A DNA stretch of 64,000 bases, taken from NCBI RefSeq assembly GCF_016937655.1, contig NZ_JAFHKL010000003.1, forward strand, positions 124,001 through 188,000. The letters run 5' to 3'. Of the stretch, positions 41,923-50,969 are shown one piece after another. The stretch comes from Chromobacterium alkanivorans (GTDB lineage: Bacteria; Pseudomonadota; Gammaproteobacteria; Burkholderiales; Chromobacteriaceae). The notes under the pieces are model-generated. The model saw nothing but the letters and a program-made list of their open reading frames with translations. It made no database searches and was not told the origin of the DNA. The first letter of the stretch is position 1. Each line of letters starts with the position of its first letter. A program made the position numbers and the translations under genes.

Positions 41923-43133
41923 AGCAAGACAACTCCGTTCAGCGCCCGCTGTGGCTGGCGCTGTCCATCATTCTGGTGGGCCTCAATCTGCGCCCCGCCC
42001 TGGCCGCCATCGGCCCGCTGCTGGACCAGTTGCGCCACGCCACCGGCATGAGCTTCAGCGACGCCTCGCTGCTGACCACGCTGCCGGTGGCCACCATGGG
42101 CGCCGGCGCCTTCCTCGGCAGCTGGCTGGAACGCCGCGCCGGCGCGCGTCAGGGCGTGGTCATCGCCCTGCTGCTGATCCTGCTGTCCAGCGCGCTGCGC
42201 TGGCTGCCGGCCAGCTTCGGCGCCCTGCTGGCCACCGCGCTGATGGCCGGCATCGGCATCGCGCTGGCCCAGGCGCTGATTCCCGGCTTCATCAAGCAGC
42301 ACTTCCCGCACAAGGTATCGGCGCTGATGGGCTTCTACATCACCGCCATCATGGCCGGCGCCTCGCTGGCCGCCGCCGGCGCGCCGTGGCTGGCCGCGCA
42401 TAGCGCGCATTGGCAGAACGGCCTGGCCGCCTGGGCCGCGCTGGCGGCGCTGGCGCTGCCCTGCTGGCTGCTCTGCGCGCCGCGCGGCGCTCCCGGCGGC
42501 GGCTCCGCCGCCCGCGCGCCGCGGTTCAGCCAGATTCCGCGCGCCTGGCTGCTGGCCTTCTATTTCGGCATCGGCACCGCGGTCTACGCCAGTTCCCTGG
42601 CCTGGCTGCCGGCCTTGTTCGTGCAATTGGGCTGGAGCCAGCAGCAAGGCGGCCTGATGCTCAGCTTCATGACCGGCATGGAAGTGGTGTCCGGCCTGAC
42701 CATCCCGCTGCTGTCCGCGCGCAGCCACGACATGCGCGGCTGGCTGACCCTGGTGCTGCTGGCGGTGCTGGCCGGCTTGCTGGGCATGGTGCTGGCGCCG
42801 CACGGCGGCCTGCTGCTGCTGTGGGTGGCCTTGCTGGGCCTGGGCGTGGGCGGCCTGTTCCCGCTGACCATGATCCTGACGCTGCACCACTACGAGGACG
42901 CGCGCAACGCCGGCCAGCTGTCGGCCTTCGTGCAGGGGATAGGCTATCTGATCGCCGCGGTGGCGCCGTTCGCCGCCGGCTGGATCCGCGACGCCACCTC
43001 CAGCTTCAACCTGGCCTGGCTGTGCCTGGCCTTGCTGATCGCCAGCCTGCTGGTGCTGACTCGCCGCTTCGCGCCGCAGGGCTACGCCGAGGCGATGCAA
43101 AGCCCGGCCGCCGTCGCCGCGCAGACCCGCTGA
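41919..43133 (+). CDS. MFS transporter, CynX/NimT type
   Basis: A 404-residue major facilitator with 12 predicted helices. It begins MKQDNSVQRPLWLALSIILVGLNLRPALAAIGPLL, and the GLNLRPA motif in the first helix is typical of the CynX/NimT (YeaN) group, which includes cyanate and 2-nitroimidazole exporters. The upstream open-frame extension belongs to the MarR gene. It is cotranscribed with MarR and probably exports or imports a small compound sensed by it. Substrate unknown. Confidence 0.9.
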   Translation: MKQDNSVQRPLWLALSIILVGLNLRPALAAIGPLLDQLRHATGMSFSDASLLTTLPVATMGAGAFLGSWLERRAGARQGVVIALLLILLSSALRWLPASFGALLATALMAGIGIALAQALIPGFIKQHFPHKVSALMGFYITAIMAGASLAAAGAPWLAAHSAHWQNGLAAWAALAALALPCWLLCAPRGAPGGGSAARAPRFSQIPRAWLLAFYFGIGTAVYASSLAWLPALFVQLGWSQQQGGLMLSFMTGMEVVSGLTIPLLSARSHDMRGWLTLVLLAVLAGLLGMVLAPHGGLLLLWVALLGLGVGGLFPLTMILTLHHYEDARNAGQLSAFVQGIGYLIAAVAPFAAGWIRDATSSFNLAWLCLALLIASLLVLTRRFAPQGYAEAMQSPAAVAAQTR

Positions 43134-43182
43134 TCCCCGGCGCGGCGCTCGGCGCCGCCCGCAAACCGCAAGGAGAAAGTCG

Positions 43183-43599
43183 ATGAGCAAGGCAGTCCCC
43201 TTCCGCCTGAGCAATCCCGCCGGCCTGTACGACCCGGCGCCCAACGGCTATTCCCACCTGGCCGTGGTCGACGCCGGCAGCCGCATGCTGCTGGTGGCCG
43301 GCCAGGGCGGCGAGAACGCCGCCGGCGAGCTGGCCGACGGCTTCGAGGCGCAAGTGCGCCAAGCGCTGGCCAATCTGCGCGTCGCGCTGGCCGCCGGCGG
43401 CGCCGATCTCGCCCATGTCGCCAAGCTGACGGTGCTGATCGTCGATCACAGCGAAGCGCGGCTGCGCGCCTTCGGCGCGGAGCTCTGCGCCGCCTGGGGC
43501 GCGCTGCCGGCTCCGGCCTGCACGCTGATCCCGGTGCCGCGGCTGGCGCTGGACGGCATGTTGTTCGAGATCGAGGCCACCGCCTTCCTGCCGGCGTGA
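43183..43599 (+). CDS. RidA-family protein, possibly non-canonical
   Basis: A 138-residue protein of the RidA (YjgF) fold, whose canonical members hydrolyse reactive enamine/imine intermediates. The fold is clear (SHLAVVDAGSRMLLVAGQGG, VRQALANLRVALAAGGADLAHVAKLTVLIVD, FEIEATAFLP). At the position of the catalytic Arg (usually AR(S/T)xV) this protein has ACTLI, so the Arg appears to be Cys. Imine deaminase activity is therefore doubtful. It follows the MFS gene by 49 bp with AAGGAG before the ATG. Confidence 0.88.
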   Translation: MSKAVPFRLSNPAGLYDPAPNGYSHLAVVDAGSRMLLVAGQGGENAAGELADGFEAQVRQALANLRVALAAGGADLAHVAKLTVLIVDHSEARLRAFGAELCAAWGALPAPACTLIPVPRLALDGMLFEIEATAFLPA

Positions 43600-43613
43600 A
43601 CTCCCCGACGCAA

Positions 43614-43642
43614 AAAAAGCCCGCCGTGAAGGCGGGCTTTTT
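43614..43642. terminator. bidirectional terminator after ridA-like gene
   Basis: AAAAAGCCCGCC / GGCGGGCTTTTT with a 5-nt loop. It separates the plus-strand marR-MFS-RidA operon from the minus-strand flgPT pair. Confidence 0.95.
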
Positions 43643-43657
43643 CGCTGGCGGGCGCGC

Positions 43658-44932
43658 TCAGCGCCGCGGCATGAAGCGCACGTAATCCCCTTCGCCCACC
43701 TTGCCCTGCGATTGCACCGCGCCGACGGCGAAATTGGGCTGCACCTGGCTGATGATGACGTCGCCGGCCAAGGTCTCCGGCACGCCCAGTTCGCGGCCGG
43801 AAATCAGATCGCGCACCGGCTGCGCGCTCTTGCGCTGGTAGACCAGGAATTTGTCGCCGACGGCGACGCCGTCCAGCGAGCCGGCGTTGATGTACACCTG
43901 GCGCGCGTCGACCAGCTTGACGATGCGGGCGGAGAACGGAATGCAGGAAATCACCTCGCCGATCCGGCTCACCGCCTGATCCAGCGCCCGATTCACCGCC
44001 TGGCCGTAATCGCTCTGCCAGAAGGCCGCCGAGGCGAACGGCCGCGGCGGATTGGGCGTCACCTCGCCCCTGGCCAGCTCCGACACCCGCTCGCGAGCCA
44101 GCAGCGCGCCGGTCAGCGCGTCGTAGACCCAGACTTCGGCGTCGAACTGGCGCTCGGTGGGCACGTACTTGACCCCGCCGCCGAGCAGGCCGGCGAACGG
44201 CCCGTTGTAGAAGGTGCCCTGCTGACTGGTGTTGTTGGACTCGTACAGCGATTTGCGCAGCCCCTTGGCGGTGGCGCCGGTGGCTAGCACCCGGCCGGCC
44301 ACCACGAACTGAGCGTCCTCGGACTGGCCGATGCGGCGAACGATCTCCGCGCCGGCGGCCGGCTCGGCCACGCGCGAATCGGCCAGCACCGACACGGTGT
44401 TGGCGTCCAGCAGGCTGTACATGCGGTTGGCCCCCAAGCGCCGCGACAGTTCGGTGGGCAGGCCGGTGGCCAGCTCCGGCATGTCGGACGCCTCCGCCGG
44501 GCGGTCCACCTGGAAATAAGTGGTGACGATCTTGCGGCGCAGGCTGCGGCCCGGCGGCATCGCGCAGGCCGGCTCCTTGCCGCGCGCGGCGGCGGACGGC
44601 TTGCCGGTGTCCACCTCCACCAGCACGTGGTAGAGCTTGCCTTGCTGGAACTCCTTCGCCACCTTGACCGCGCCCTGAACCGGCGCCAGCGGCGTCAGCG
44701 AGCCGGACTCGCTGCTCTTGCCGTAATCCAGCCCCTGCGAAGCTTCCACCCGCGCGCCCTGGCGCAGCGCCACCATCTTGAGCGCGTCCTGCAGCGCTTG
44801 CTCGCGCGCGGCGGCCACGCCGTTGTCCAGCGAGGCCACGCCTTCGGCGCGCATGATCTCGGCGCCGGCCGGACAAACAAAAGCCGCCGCAAACGCGGCG
44901 GCCAGCAGAGAGGGAAAGCGAAACCGCATCAT
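43658..44932 (-). CDS. flgT: flagellar assembly protein FlgT-like
   Basis: A 424-residue exported protein with a signal peptide (MMRFRFPSLLAAAFAAAFVCPAGA). An N-terminal domain (AEGVASLDNGVAAAREQALQDALKMVALRQGARVE) and a C-terminal domain (IVKLVDARQVYINAGSLDGVAVGDKFLVYQ) match FlgT, which builds the H-ring around the flagellar basal body in Vibrio. The start overlaps the stop of the FlgP-like gene by 4 bp. An upstream extension of 240 codons is a frame artefact. No other flagellar gene is in view. Confidence 0.82.
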   Translation of the reverse strand: MMRFRFPSLLAAAFAAAFVCPAGAEIMRAEGVASLDNGVAAAREQALQDALKMVALRQGARVEASQGLDYGKSSESGSLTPLAPVQGAVKVAKEFQQGKLYHVLVEVDTGKPSAAARGKEPACAMPPGRSLRRKIVTTYFQVDRPAEASDMPELATGLPTELSRRLGANRMYSLLDANTVSVLADSRVAEPAAGAEIVRRIGQSEDAQFVVAGRVLATGATAKGLRKSLYESNNTSQQGTFYNGPFAGLLGGGVKYVPTERQFDAEVWVYDALTGALLARERVSELARGEVTPNPPRPFASAAFWQSDYGQAVNRALDQAVSRIGEVISCIPFSARIVKLVDARQVYINAGSLDGVAVGDKFLVYQRKSAQPVRDLISGRELGVPETLAGDVIISQVQPNFAVGAVQSQGKVGEGDYVRFMPRR

Positions 44933-45573
44933 TGAGCCATGTAGTAGTTGCTGTTGTAGCGCGCCGCGCCGCAATTGCCTTCCGCGCACTGCAGGCCGGA
45001 AGTGGCGTTCTCCTGCGAAGCCTTCATCACGCTGCCGCCGGTCTTGTCCAGCGCCTGGCGGAATTGTTTGTAGAAGTCCTGATCCAGCGTGATCTCGGCG
45101 ATGGCCTCGCTGGTGCCGTCCGGCTTCATGCTGTTGGAAACGATGTTGACCCCGCGCAGATAAGCGTCCACGTAAGTGCGGAAGCTGTCGCTGTTGGCGA
45201 TCATATTGGACACCGAGCTGTTGCCCACCAGCTTCATGCCCTGCACCTGCTCGGCGATGGCGCGGAAAGCGTCCAGCCGGGCGGCGCGCAGCGCCAGCAG
45301 CTTGCGCTGCGACGGCGTCAGGCTGGAGGTGTACGGCGCAGCGCCGCTGCCCACCACCCGCACCACGATGGGCTGATAGGGATTCACTTCCTTGACCACC
45401 ACCTTGGGCGCCTCGGTCTCGATGCCCGGGCCGACGAAACCGACGCCGCTCGGCGTCATGCCCGCCGCGGCGCGCGGCGCTTCTGCCGCCTGCGGCGGAC
45501 GCTCGGCGGTGGCGCAGGCGGACAAGCCCAGCAAGACGGACAGGAAGCAGGCAACACTGGGAATCGTTTTCAT
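44929..45573 (-). CDS. flgP: FlgP-like outer-membrane lipoprotein (LPP20 family)
   Basis: A 214-residue lipoprotein with a signal peptide and lipobox (LLGLSACATA; lipidated Cys about residue 20). The LPP20/FlgP region KLLALRAARLDAFRAIAEQVQGMKLVGNSSVSN lies at about residues 90-122. FlgP and FlgT together form the flagellar H-ring or basal disk of polar flagella, which fits their coupling here. The C terminus carries two Cys (LQCAEGNCGAARYN), perhaps a disulfide. Confidence 0.82.
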   Translation of the reverse strand: MKTIPSVACFLSVLLGLSACATAERPPQAAEAPRAAAGMTPSGVGFVGPGIETEAPKVVVKEVNPYQPIVVRVVGSGAAPYTSSLTPSQRKLLALRAARLDAFRAIAEQVQGMKLVGNSSVSNMIANSDSFRTYVDAYLRGVNIVSNSMKPDGTSEAIAEITLDQDFYKQFRQALDKTGGSVMKASQENATSGLQCAEGNCGAARYNSNYYMAQ

Positions 45574-45682
45574 GGCAAATACCGTTGGATGTTGCTCGAA
45601 TTATGAAGCGATCTAAGCGAACGTCAACCGCAACATCGGCATTCCCATGCAAAACTTGAATAAAAACAAAATCCCGCCCGCC

Positions 45683-46600
45683 TCAGCGTCCGCCGTCCCC
45701 GGCCCGGTTCAGCTGCCGCGCCGAGGAAAACCCGGCCGCCAGCGCGGCCTTTTCCTTGGACAGCCCGGCGCCGCGCCACTGGCTGGCCAGCGCCAGGCGC
45801 AGCCCGGTGTGATAGTCGTGCACTGACACGCCGGCGTGCTCGCGGAACAGCCGCGACAAATGCCGGGCGCTGACGTGCACCTGGCCGGCCAGTTCCTCCA
45901 CCCGCCAGCCGCGCGCGGGATCGGCGGCGATCAGGTCCTGCGCCTTGTGCACCGCCGGGTGCAGATGGTTGCGATGGGTCAGCCACGGCGACAGCTCCGG
46001 GTCGCCGGCGGAACGGCGGAAATACACCACCATGTGGCGCGCCACCTCGCGCGCCAGCGCCGGCCCGGCCAGCTCTGCGATCAACTGCAAGGCCAGGTCC
46101 ACGCCGGCGGTGATGCCGGCGCTGCTGCTGATCGATCCGTCCTGCACGAAGACGCGGTTCTGCTGCACCCTGGCCTGCGGCGCCAGTTGCTGCAGGCGCT
46201 CCAGCAAGGTGTGGTGAGTGGTGCACTGGCGGCCGTCCAGCAAGCCGGCCTCCGCCGCCAACAGGCTGCCGGAACAAATGCTGGCCACGCGCTGGCGACC
46301 GGGGTCCACCCGGCGGCGCAGCCAGCGCACGATCTCGCGCGCCTCCGGCCGCGCATAGGCCTCGATCGAATGCGCGGCGCCGCTGATCACCACCAGCGCC
46401 TCGTCCGGCAGCGTCTCCGGCAAGGGCGCCGCGCCTTCCAGGCTCAGGCCCAGCGAGGTGGGCACGCCGGCCGCCGGCGCGACGTAATGCGGCCGGAACG
46501 GCGCGCCCAGTTGCGCGGCGATGCGGAAGGCGTCGGCCGGGCCGGCCAGATCCACCAGCAGCAAATTGGGCGGCAGCACGAAAAAGACATCAAGCGCCAC
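45683..46600 (-). CDS. GlxA-type AraC-family regulator
   Basis: A 305-residue regulator with an N-terminal DJ-1/PfpI-like (GATase1-like) domain (about 1-170, with ASICSGSLLAAEAGLLDGRQ near residue 106). The C-terminal AraC double helix-turn-helix (about 215-305) ends in an incomplete-looking tail (AAGFSSARQLNRAGDGGR), where typical proteins continue with a longer second HTH. It starts at GTG 46600, overlapping the end of the EamA gene by 11 bp. The ligand is unknown; relatives control amine and arginine-derivative catabolism. Confidence 0.88.
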   Translation of the reverse strand: MALDVFFVLPPNLLLVDLAGPADAFRIAAQLGAPFRPHYVAPAAGVPTSLGLSLEGAAPLPETLPDEALVVISGAAHSIEAYARPEAREIVRWLRRRVDPGRQRVASICSGSLLAAEAGLLDGRQCTTHHTLLERLQQLAPQARVQQNRVFVQDGSISSSAGITAGVDLALQLIAELAGPALAREVARHMVVYFRRSAGDPELSPWLTHRNHLHPAVHKAQDLIAADPARGWRVEELAGQVHVSARHLSRLFREHAGVSVHDYHTGLRLALASQWRGAGLSKEKAALAAGFSSARQLNRAGDGGR

Positions 46601-47498
46601 GCGTCGCCGCTCCTTCGCGCAGGCGCGCCAGCCAGCGCGCGCCGAACACGTTCACCGCCAGTCCAGCCAGCAGCAGCAGGCTGCCGACGGCCTGCAGCGC
46701 GCTCAAACGCTCGTCCAGCAACAGGCCGGACGCCAGCACGCCCACCACCGGCACCAGCAGCGAAAACGGCGCCACCTTGCCGGCCGGGTGACGCGACAGC
46801 AGCCGGCTCCACAAACCGTAGCCGAACAAGGTGGCGACAAAGGCCAGATAGGCCACCGCGAACAGCGCCTGCGGCGTGAAATGCGCCAGGGCGGCGGCGA
46901 TGCGCTCGCCGCCTTCCAGCCACCAGGACAGCAGGAAGAACGGAATCGGCGGCACCAGGCTGGACCACACCACCAGGCCCAGCGGCTGAACGCTGTAGCC
47001 GGCGCGGCCCATCTGCCTCACCACCACATTGGACAGCGCCCAGCTGAAGGCGGCGGCGATGGTCAGGCCCAGGCCCACCGCCGTCATGCTGCCGCCCTTG
47101 CTCAGGCCGATCAAAACCAGGCCTCCCAGGGCCAGCAGCAGCCCGGCCATCTGGCTGGCCTGCCAGCGCTCGCGCAGCCACAAACCGGCCAGGATCAAGG
47201 TGAAGAAAGCCTGCGATTGCAACACCACCGAGGCGAGACCGGCGGGCATGCCCAGCTTGATGGCGGTGAACAGACAGGCGAACTGGCCGACGCCCACGCT
47301 GAGGCCGTAGGCCAGCAGATAGCGCCAGGGCAGCGCCGGCCGGCGGATGAAGAACAGGGCCGGCACCGCGGCCAGACAGAAACGCAGGCCGCCCAGCAGC
47401 AGAGGCGGCACATCGGACACGCCCCATTTGATCACCACGAAGTTGACGCCCCACACCAGCACGATGGCCAGCGCCTGCAGCAAATCACTCCACGGCAT
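46590..47498 (-). CDS. EamA-family (DMT) transporter
   Basis: A 302-residue inner-membrane protein with ten predicted helices in two EamA repeats (about residues 5-135 and 145-290). The opening IVLVWGVNFVVIKWGVSDVPPLLLGGLRF is typical of RhaT/YdcZ-like exporters. It is coupled to the AraC-type regulator downstream and overlaps the DUF1737 gene upstream by 14 bp, so the three probably form one operon. Substrate unknown, likely an amino acid or metabolite. Confidence 0.93.
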   Translation of the reverse strand: MPWSDLLQALAIVLVWGVNFVVIKWGVSDVPPLLLGGLRFCLAAVPALFFIRRPALPWRYLLAYGLSVGVGQFACLFTAIKLGMPAGLASVVLQSQAFFTLILAGLWLRERWQASQMAGLLLALGGLVLIGLSKGGSMTAVGLGLTIAAAFSWALSNVVVRQMGRAGYSVQPLGLVVWSSLVPPIPFFLLSWWLEGGERIAAALAHFTPQALFAVAYLAFVATLFGYGLWSRLLSRHPAGKVAPFSLLVPVVGVLASGLLLDERLSALQAVGSLLLLAGLAVNVFGARWLARLREGAATRGA

Positions 47499-47703
47499 CG
47501 CCGTCTCCTTGCGCCGACGCCGCCGGCCACAGCACCGCCTGGGCGACGATGACGCGCTCGCCGTCGAAGGTTGCCGCCGGCGAGCCGTGCAGCCGGTAGC
47601 CCAAGGCCAGCGCCTCGCTGACGCGGCGGCAGAAGCCGGCGTCGTCCGGGCCGCTCAGCAGACGATAGGCCGGCATGCCGTCGGGGGGAAGGGTGGGCCG
47701 CAT
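47485..47703 (-). CDS. DUF1737 domain protein
   Basis: A 72-residue protein starting MRPTLPPDGMPAYRLLSGPDDAGFCRRVSEALALGYRLHGSPAATFDG, which is the DUF1737 pattern (YRLLTGPDDxxFCxRVSEALxxGWxLxGxP). These small proteins are widespread and uncharacterised. It is the first gene of the operon with the EamA transporter. A longer open frame upstream lacks conservation. Confidence 0.75.
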   Translation of the reverse strand: MRPTLPPDGMPAYRLLSGPDDAGFCRRVSEALALGYRLHGSPAATFDGERVIVAQAVLWPAASAQGDGDAVE

Positions 47704-47812
47704 GCGATTCTCCCATGGCTGAGCGGCGGGCCCGGCCCGCCGCATTCATTTTAGATAGCGCTTCACAGTACCATCAGACAGTCTCGATGGCGACGGTCAA
47801 ATGCCCGCTCGC

Positions 47813-48364
47813 TCAGCGCGCCAGCTTGGCCAGCGCCTGCTCCACGCTGACGATGTCGGCGAAGCGGCCGGCCAGCACCAGCTCGGTCTTGGCCCGGATT
47901 TCCGCCGGGCTGAACACCTGGCCGCTATGCGGATGAGTCATCGCGAAGGTCAAGGTGGCCTCGGTGACGAAGTCCACCTCGTAACCCAGGTCGGACGCCA
48001 CCCGGGTGGTGGTTTCGCAGCATTGCTCGGTGCGGATGCCGGACACGATCAAGCGCTGGACGCCGTGGCTGATCAGCCAGGGCTGCAGGCCGGAATCGGT
48101 CAGCGCGTTGTGCACGTGCTTGACGAAGGTGGCGGCCGGCCGGTGGCGCAGCCATTCCAGCGACCGCACCAGGCCGGAGGCGGCGCTGAAGGCCTCGTCT
48201 CCGTCTTCGTGCAGGATGTTGATCACCGGCGCGCCCAACGCTTCGGCGCCGGCGATCAATTGCCGCAGCTTGTCCCGAAAAGCCGGGATCTCGTCTTCCT
48301 TCCAATACGGGCGGTGACGGAACGATTCCTGCGCGTCAATCACCAGCAAGGCGGTTTTCTTCAT
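47813..48364 (-). CDS. isochorismatase-family cysteine hydrolase
   Basis: A 183-residue hydrolase with the family triad: Asp in VIDAQESF (D9), Lys in FVKHVHNAL (about K98), and Cys in GIRTEQCCETTTR (about C135). The insertion and C terminus (MTHPHSGQVFSPAEIRAKTELVLAGRFADIV) resemble unannotated members that are not true isochorismatases. The start at 48364 replaces an open frame 14 codons longer. It stands alone on the minus strand. Substrate unknown. Confidence 0.9.
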   Translation of the reverse strand: MKKTALLVIDAQESFRHRPYWKEDEIPAFRDKLRQLIAGAEALGAPVINILHEDGDEAFSAASGLVRSLEWLRHRPAATFVKHVHNALTDSGLQPWLISHGVQRLIVSGIRTEQCCETTTRVASDLGYEVDFVTEATLTFAMTHPHSGQVFSPAEIRAKTELVLAGRFADIVSVEQALAKLAR

Positions 48365-48434
48365 GGCGCTTTCTCCCTCGCGTCCGGGCCGGACGCTGTT
48401 GAACACAGCCCGAATGCTACGGACTCGCGCGCCT

Positions 48435-49139
48435 TTATTTAACGCTGATTACGGACAAGCCGCTGTCAAAAACGGACATCGTGCCCACCGCGGCCGGCGC
48501 CGGCGCGGCGGCAAGCTCGGCCGCCTTCGCCGGGCCTTGCGGCTGGAACTCGTCGTACAGCAGCCACAAGGCGGTGGCGGCCATCAGCACCCCCATGCTC
48601 AGATTGAAGCCCAGCAGCGCGCGCGGGCTGGCGAGCCAGGCGCGCAAGCGCTCGCCGGCCCAGGCCCAGACCCCGATGCACGGCAGGTTGACCGCGGCGA
48701 ACACCGCCGCCAGCATGACCGCGCCCAGCCAGCGCTGCTCCTCCGCCGCCGGCATGAACAGGATGGCGGCGTTGATCACCATCACCCAGGCCTTGGGATT
48801 CAGCCATTGAAACAGCGCCGCGCCGACGAAACCCAGCGGCCGCGCCGCCGCGCCCGCCTCCGGCTGGCCGGCGCGGGCTATCTTCCAGGACAGCCACAAT
48901 AGATAGGCGCAGCCCAGCAGGGCCAGCGGCAGCCGCGCGGCCTGGATGCCGTCCAGCAGCAGCGACAGCAGGCTGCCCACCAGGAACACCTGGAAAGCGC
49001 AGCCCAGGCTGATGCCCAGCATGTGCGGAATGGTGCGGCGAAAGCCGAAATTGACGCCGGACGCGGTCAGCATCAGATTATTGGGGCCGGGGGTGATGGA
49101 CATCACCGCCACATAGGACAACAAGGCGAATTCGGGCAT
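48435..49139 (-). CDS. LysE-family amino-acid exporter
   Basis: A 234-residue membrane protein with the LysE/RhtB signature near the N terminus (SITPGPNNLMLTASGVNFGFRRTIPHMLGISLG) and about six helices. Such proteins export amino acids or their derivatives. It is divergent from a MocR-type regulator with CTGTCACC sites between them, so it is the probable target of that regulator. A frame 62 codons longer upstream crosses the operator region and is not used. The C terminus ends with an unusual Ala/Pro-rich tail. Confidence 0.93.
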   Translation of the reverse strand: MPEFALLSYVAVMSITPGPNNLMLTASGVNFGFRRTIPHMLGISLGCAFQVFLVGSLLSLLLDGIQAARLPLALLGCAYLLWLSWKIARAGQPEAGAAARPLGFVGAALFQWLNPKAWVMVINAAILFMPAAEEQRWLGAVMLAAVFAAVNLPCIGVWAWAGERLRAWLASPRALLGFNLSMGVLMAATALWLLYDEFQPQGPAKAAELAAAPAPAAVGTMSVFDSGLSVISVK

Positions 49140-49263
49140 GGCGGGCTTCTCTTTAAACTTGCTCCGCGCCGTCCGGCGGCGCGGCATGGCGATGCATGGG
49201 GCCGACGCGGCCCCGCTTTCCCAATCCATGCTACGCAGCGCAGCCCGACGCCGACAGCCGCAG

Positions 49264-49313
49264 CTGTCACCTTTCGCGGTGGTGACAGCGCGGCGTTTCC
49301 GCAAACTGTCACC
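49264..49313. promoter_or_regulatory. MocR operator region
   Basis: CTGTCACC at 49264-49271 and its inverse GGTGACAG at 49281-49288 form a palindrome. A third, direct copy lies at 49306-49313, 42 bp (four helical turns) from the first. MocR/PdxR regulators typically bind such mixed direct and inverted repeats between divergent genes. Confidence 0.75.
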
Positions 49314-49372
49314 ATCGCCTATCATGGGTACTGTGTCTGTCTACCGCCGCCCAAGCGCGGCAAGCTGTCCCC

Positions 49373-50821
49373 ATGGAACCCATTGTCGCCCCCCAAGCCC
49401 CCACGCTGTATCAGCAACTGGCCGACGATCTGTCGCTGGCCATCAAGCGCGGCACCCTGCCCCCCGGCGCCAAACTGCCGTCGGTGCGGCGCACCTCGCA
49501 AAGCCGCCAGCTCAGCCTGAACACCGTGGTGGCCGCCTACCGGGTGCTGGAGGACCGCGGCCTGATCGAGGCCCGGCCGCAATCCGGCTACTACGTGCGG
49601 GCGCGGCTGCCGTCGCCGGCGCGGCCGGCGGCCACCCTCAGCAGCCCGGCCGCGCCGACGCGGCCGCAGGTGCTGGGCCTGATAGACACCGTGCTGGAGG
49701 CGCAGCAGAACGAGGATTACATCGACCTGGCGCTGGCCTGTCCTCACGGCGGCGACTTCTACCCCGGCGGCAAGCTGGGCCGGCTGATGGGTCAGATCCT
49801 GCGCCGCCAGCCCGGCATGGTCAGCCGCTACGCGCTGCCACCGGGCTCCTTGCGGCTGCGCACCCAGATCGCGCGCCGCGGCCTGGAACTGGGCATGACC
49901 TTGCAGGCTCAGGACATCGTGCTCACCCACGGCTGCATGGAGGCGCTGCAATTGGCGCTGCGCGCGGTGACCCGGCCCGGCGACACCGTGGGCCTGGAAT
50001 CGCCCACCTATTTCAACCTGCTGCCGCTGATCGCCAGCCTGGGCCTGAAAACGGTGGAGATCCCCACCGATCCGCAAACCGGCCTGTCCGTCGACGCGGT
50101 GGAGCTCTTGTTGGTGGAAAAACGCATCAACGCGCTGGTGGCGATGCCCAACGTCCACAACCCGCTGGGCGCGACCATGCCGCTGGAGGCCAAGAAGCGG
50201 CTGGCGCGGCTGATCACCCGCCACCAGGTGCCGCTGATCGAGGACGCGCTGTACGCCGAGCTGCAGTTCGGCGACACCCTGGCGCCGGCGGTCAAGGCCT
50301 TCGACGACGAAGGCTGGGTCATCGTCTGCTCCAGCTACACCAAGACGCTGGCGCCGGATTTCCGCATCGGCTGGATGGAGGGCGGCCGTTTCGGCCACGC
50401 GCTGCGCCAGCTCAAGTTCGCCTCCTCGGTGGCGGAGCCGGCGGTGCTCTCGGAAACCCTGGGCGCCTTCCTGGAGTCCGGCGGCTACGACCATCATCTG
50501 CGCGCCTTGAAGCGGCGCTACGCCGCCCACGTGGAAAAGGTGCGCGGCATGATCGCGCGCCATTTCCCGGCCGGCACCCACGCCACCGCGCCTTCCGGCG
50601 GTTTTCTGATCTGGGTGGAGCTGCCCGAGGACATCGACGCGGTGGCGCTGTTCCACGCCGCCATCGCGGAGATGATCAGCATCATGCCCGGCCCGCTGTA
50701 CTCCCCCAGCGGCCGCTATCCCAACGCGCTGCGGCTGTCCTGCTGCTATCCGCTGGACGAGCGCTATCTGGCGGCGCTGGCGCGCGTCGGCGTCCTGGCC
50801 GGCCAGCTCCGGCGCTCCTGA
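49373..50821 (+). CDS. MocR-type regulator (GntR fused to aminotransferase)
   Basis: A 482-residue protein: a GntR winged helix at residues 1-75 (LYQQLADDLSLAIKRGTLPPGAKLPSVRRTSQSRQLSLNTVVAAYRVLEDRGLIEARPQSGYYV), a linker, then a class I aminotransferase fold (about 110-480). The PLP lysine is in CSSYTKTLAPDFRIGW (K near residue 327). MocR proteins use PLP or an amino-acid adduct as an effector. The divergent LysE exporter is the likely target, so the pair would respond to an amino acid or PLP-linked metabolite. Confidence 0.93.
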   Translation: MEPIVAPQAPTLYQQLADDLSLAIKRGTLPPGAKLPSVRRTSQSRQLSLNTVVAAYRVLEDRGLIEARPQSGYYVRARLPSPARPAATLSSPAAPTRPQVLGLIDTVLEAQQNEDYIDLALACPHGGDFYPGGKLGRLMGQILRRQPGMVSRYALPPGSLRLRTQIARRGLELGMTLQAQDIVLTHGCMEALQLALRAVTRPGDTVGLESPTYFNLLPLIASLGLKTVEIPTDPQTGLSVDAVELLLVEKRINALVAMPNVHNPLGATMPLEAKKRLARLITRHQVPLIEDALYAELQFGDTLAPAVKAFDDEGWVIVCSSYTKTLAPDFRIGWMEGGRFGHALRQLKFASSVAEPAVLSETLGAFLESGGYDHHLRALKRRYAAHVEKVRGMIARHFPAGTHATAPSGGFLIWVELPEDIDAVALFHAAIAEMISIMPGPLYSPSGRYPNALRLSCCYPLDERYLAALARVGVLAGQLRRS

Positions 50822-50969
50822 CGCCGCGCCGGCGGCGCCTCCGCGCGGCGGGCGGCGGGCGAGCCCGCGCCGAGCCGCCCGCGAAGACATTTTCAAGGCG
50901 CGCGAGGGTTTTTATGAACCGCGCATATTGCTATTAAGTGGCTGGCCTTTTTGAAATCCATGCCTAACA

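Noticed and set aside
45683-45760. Frameshift at the end of the AraC-type regulator
   Set aside because: The tail looks short for AraC, but no alternative frame restores a clear second HTH, so I leave it as an unusual C terminus.
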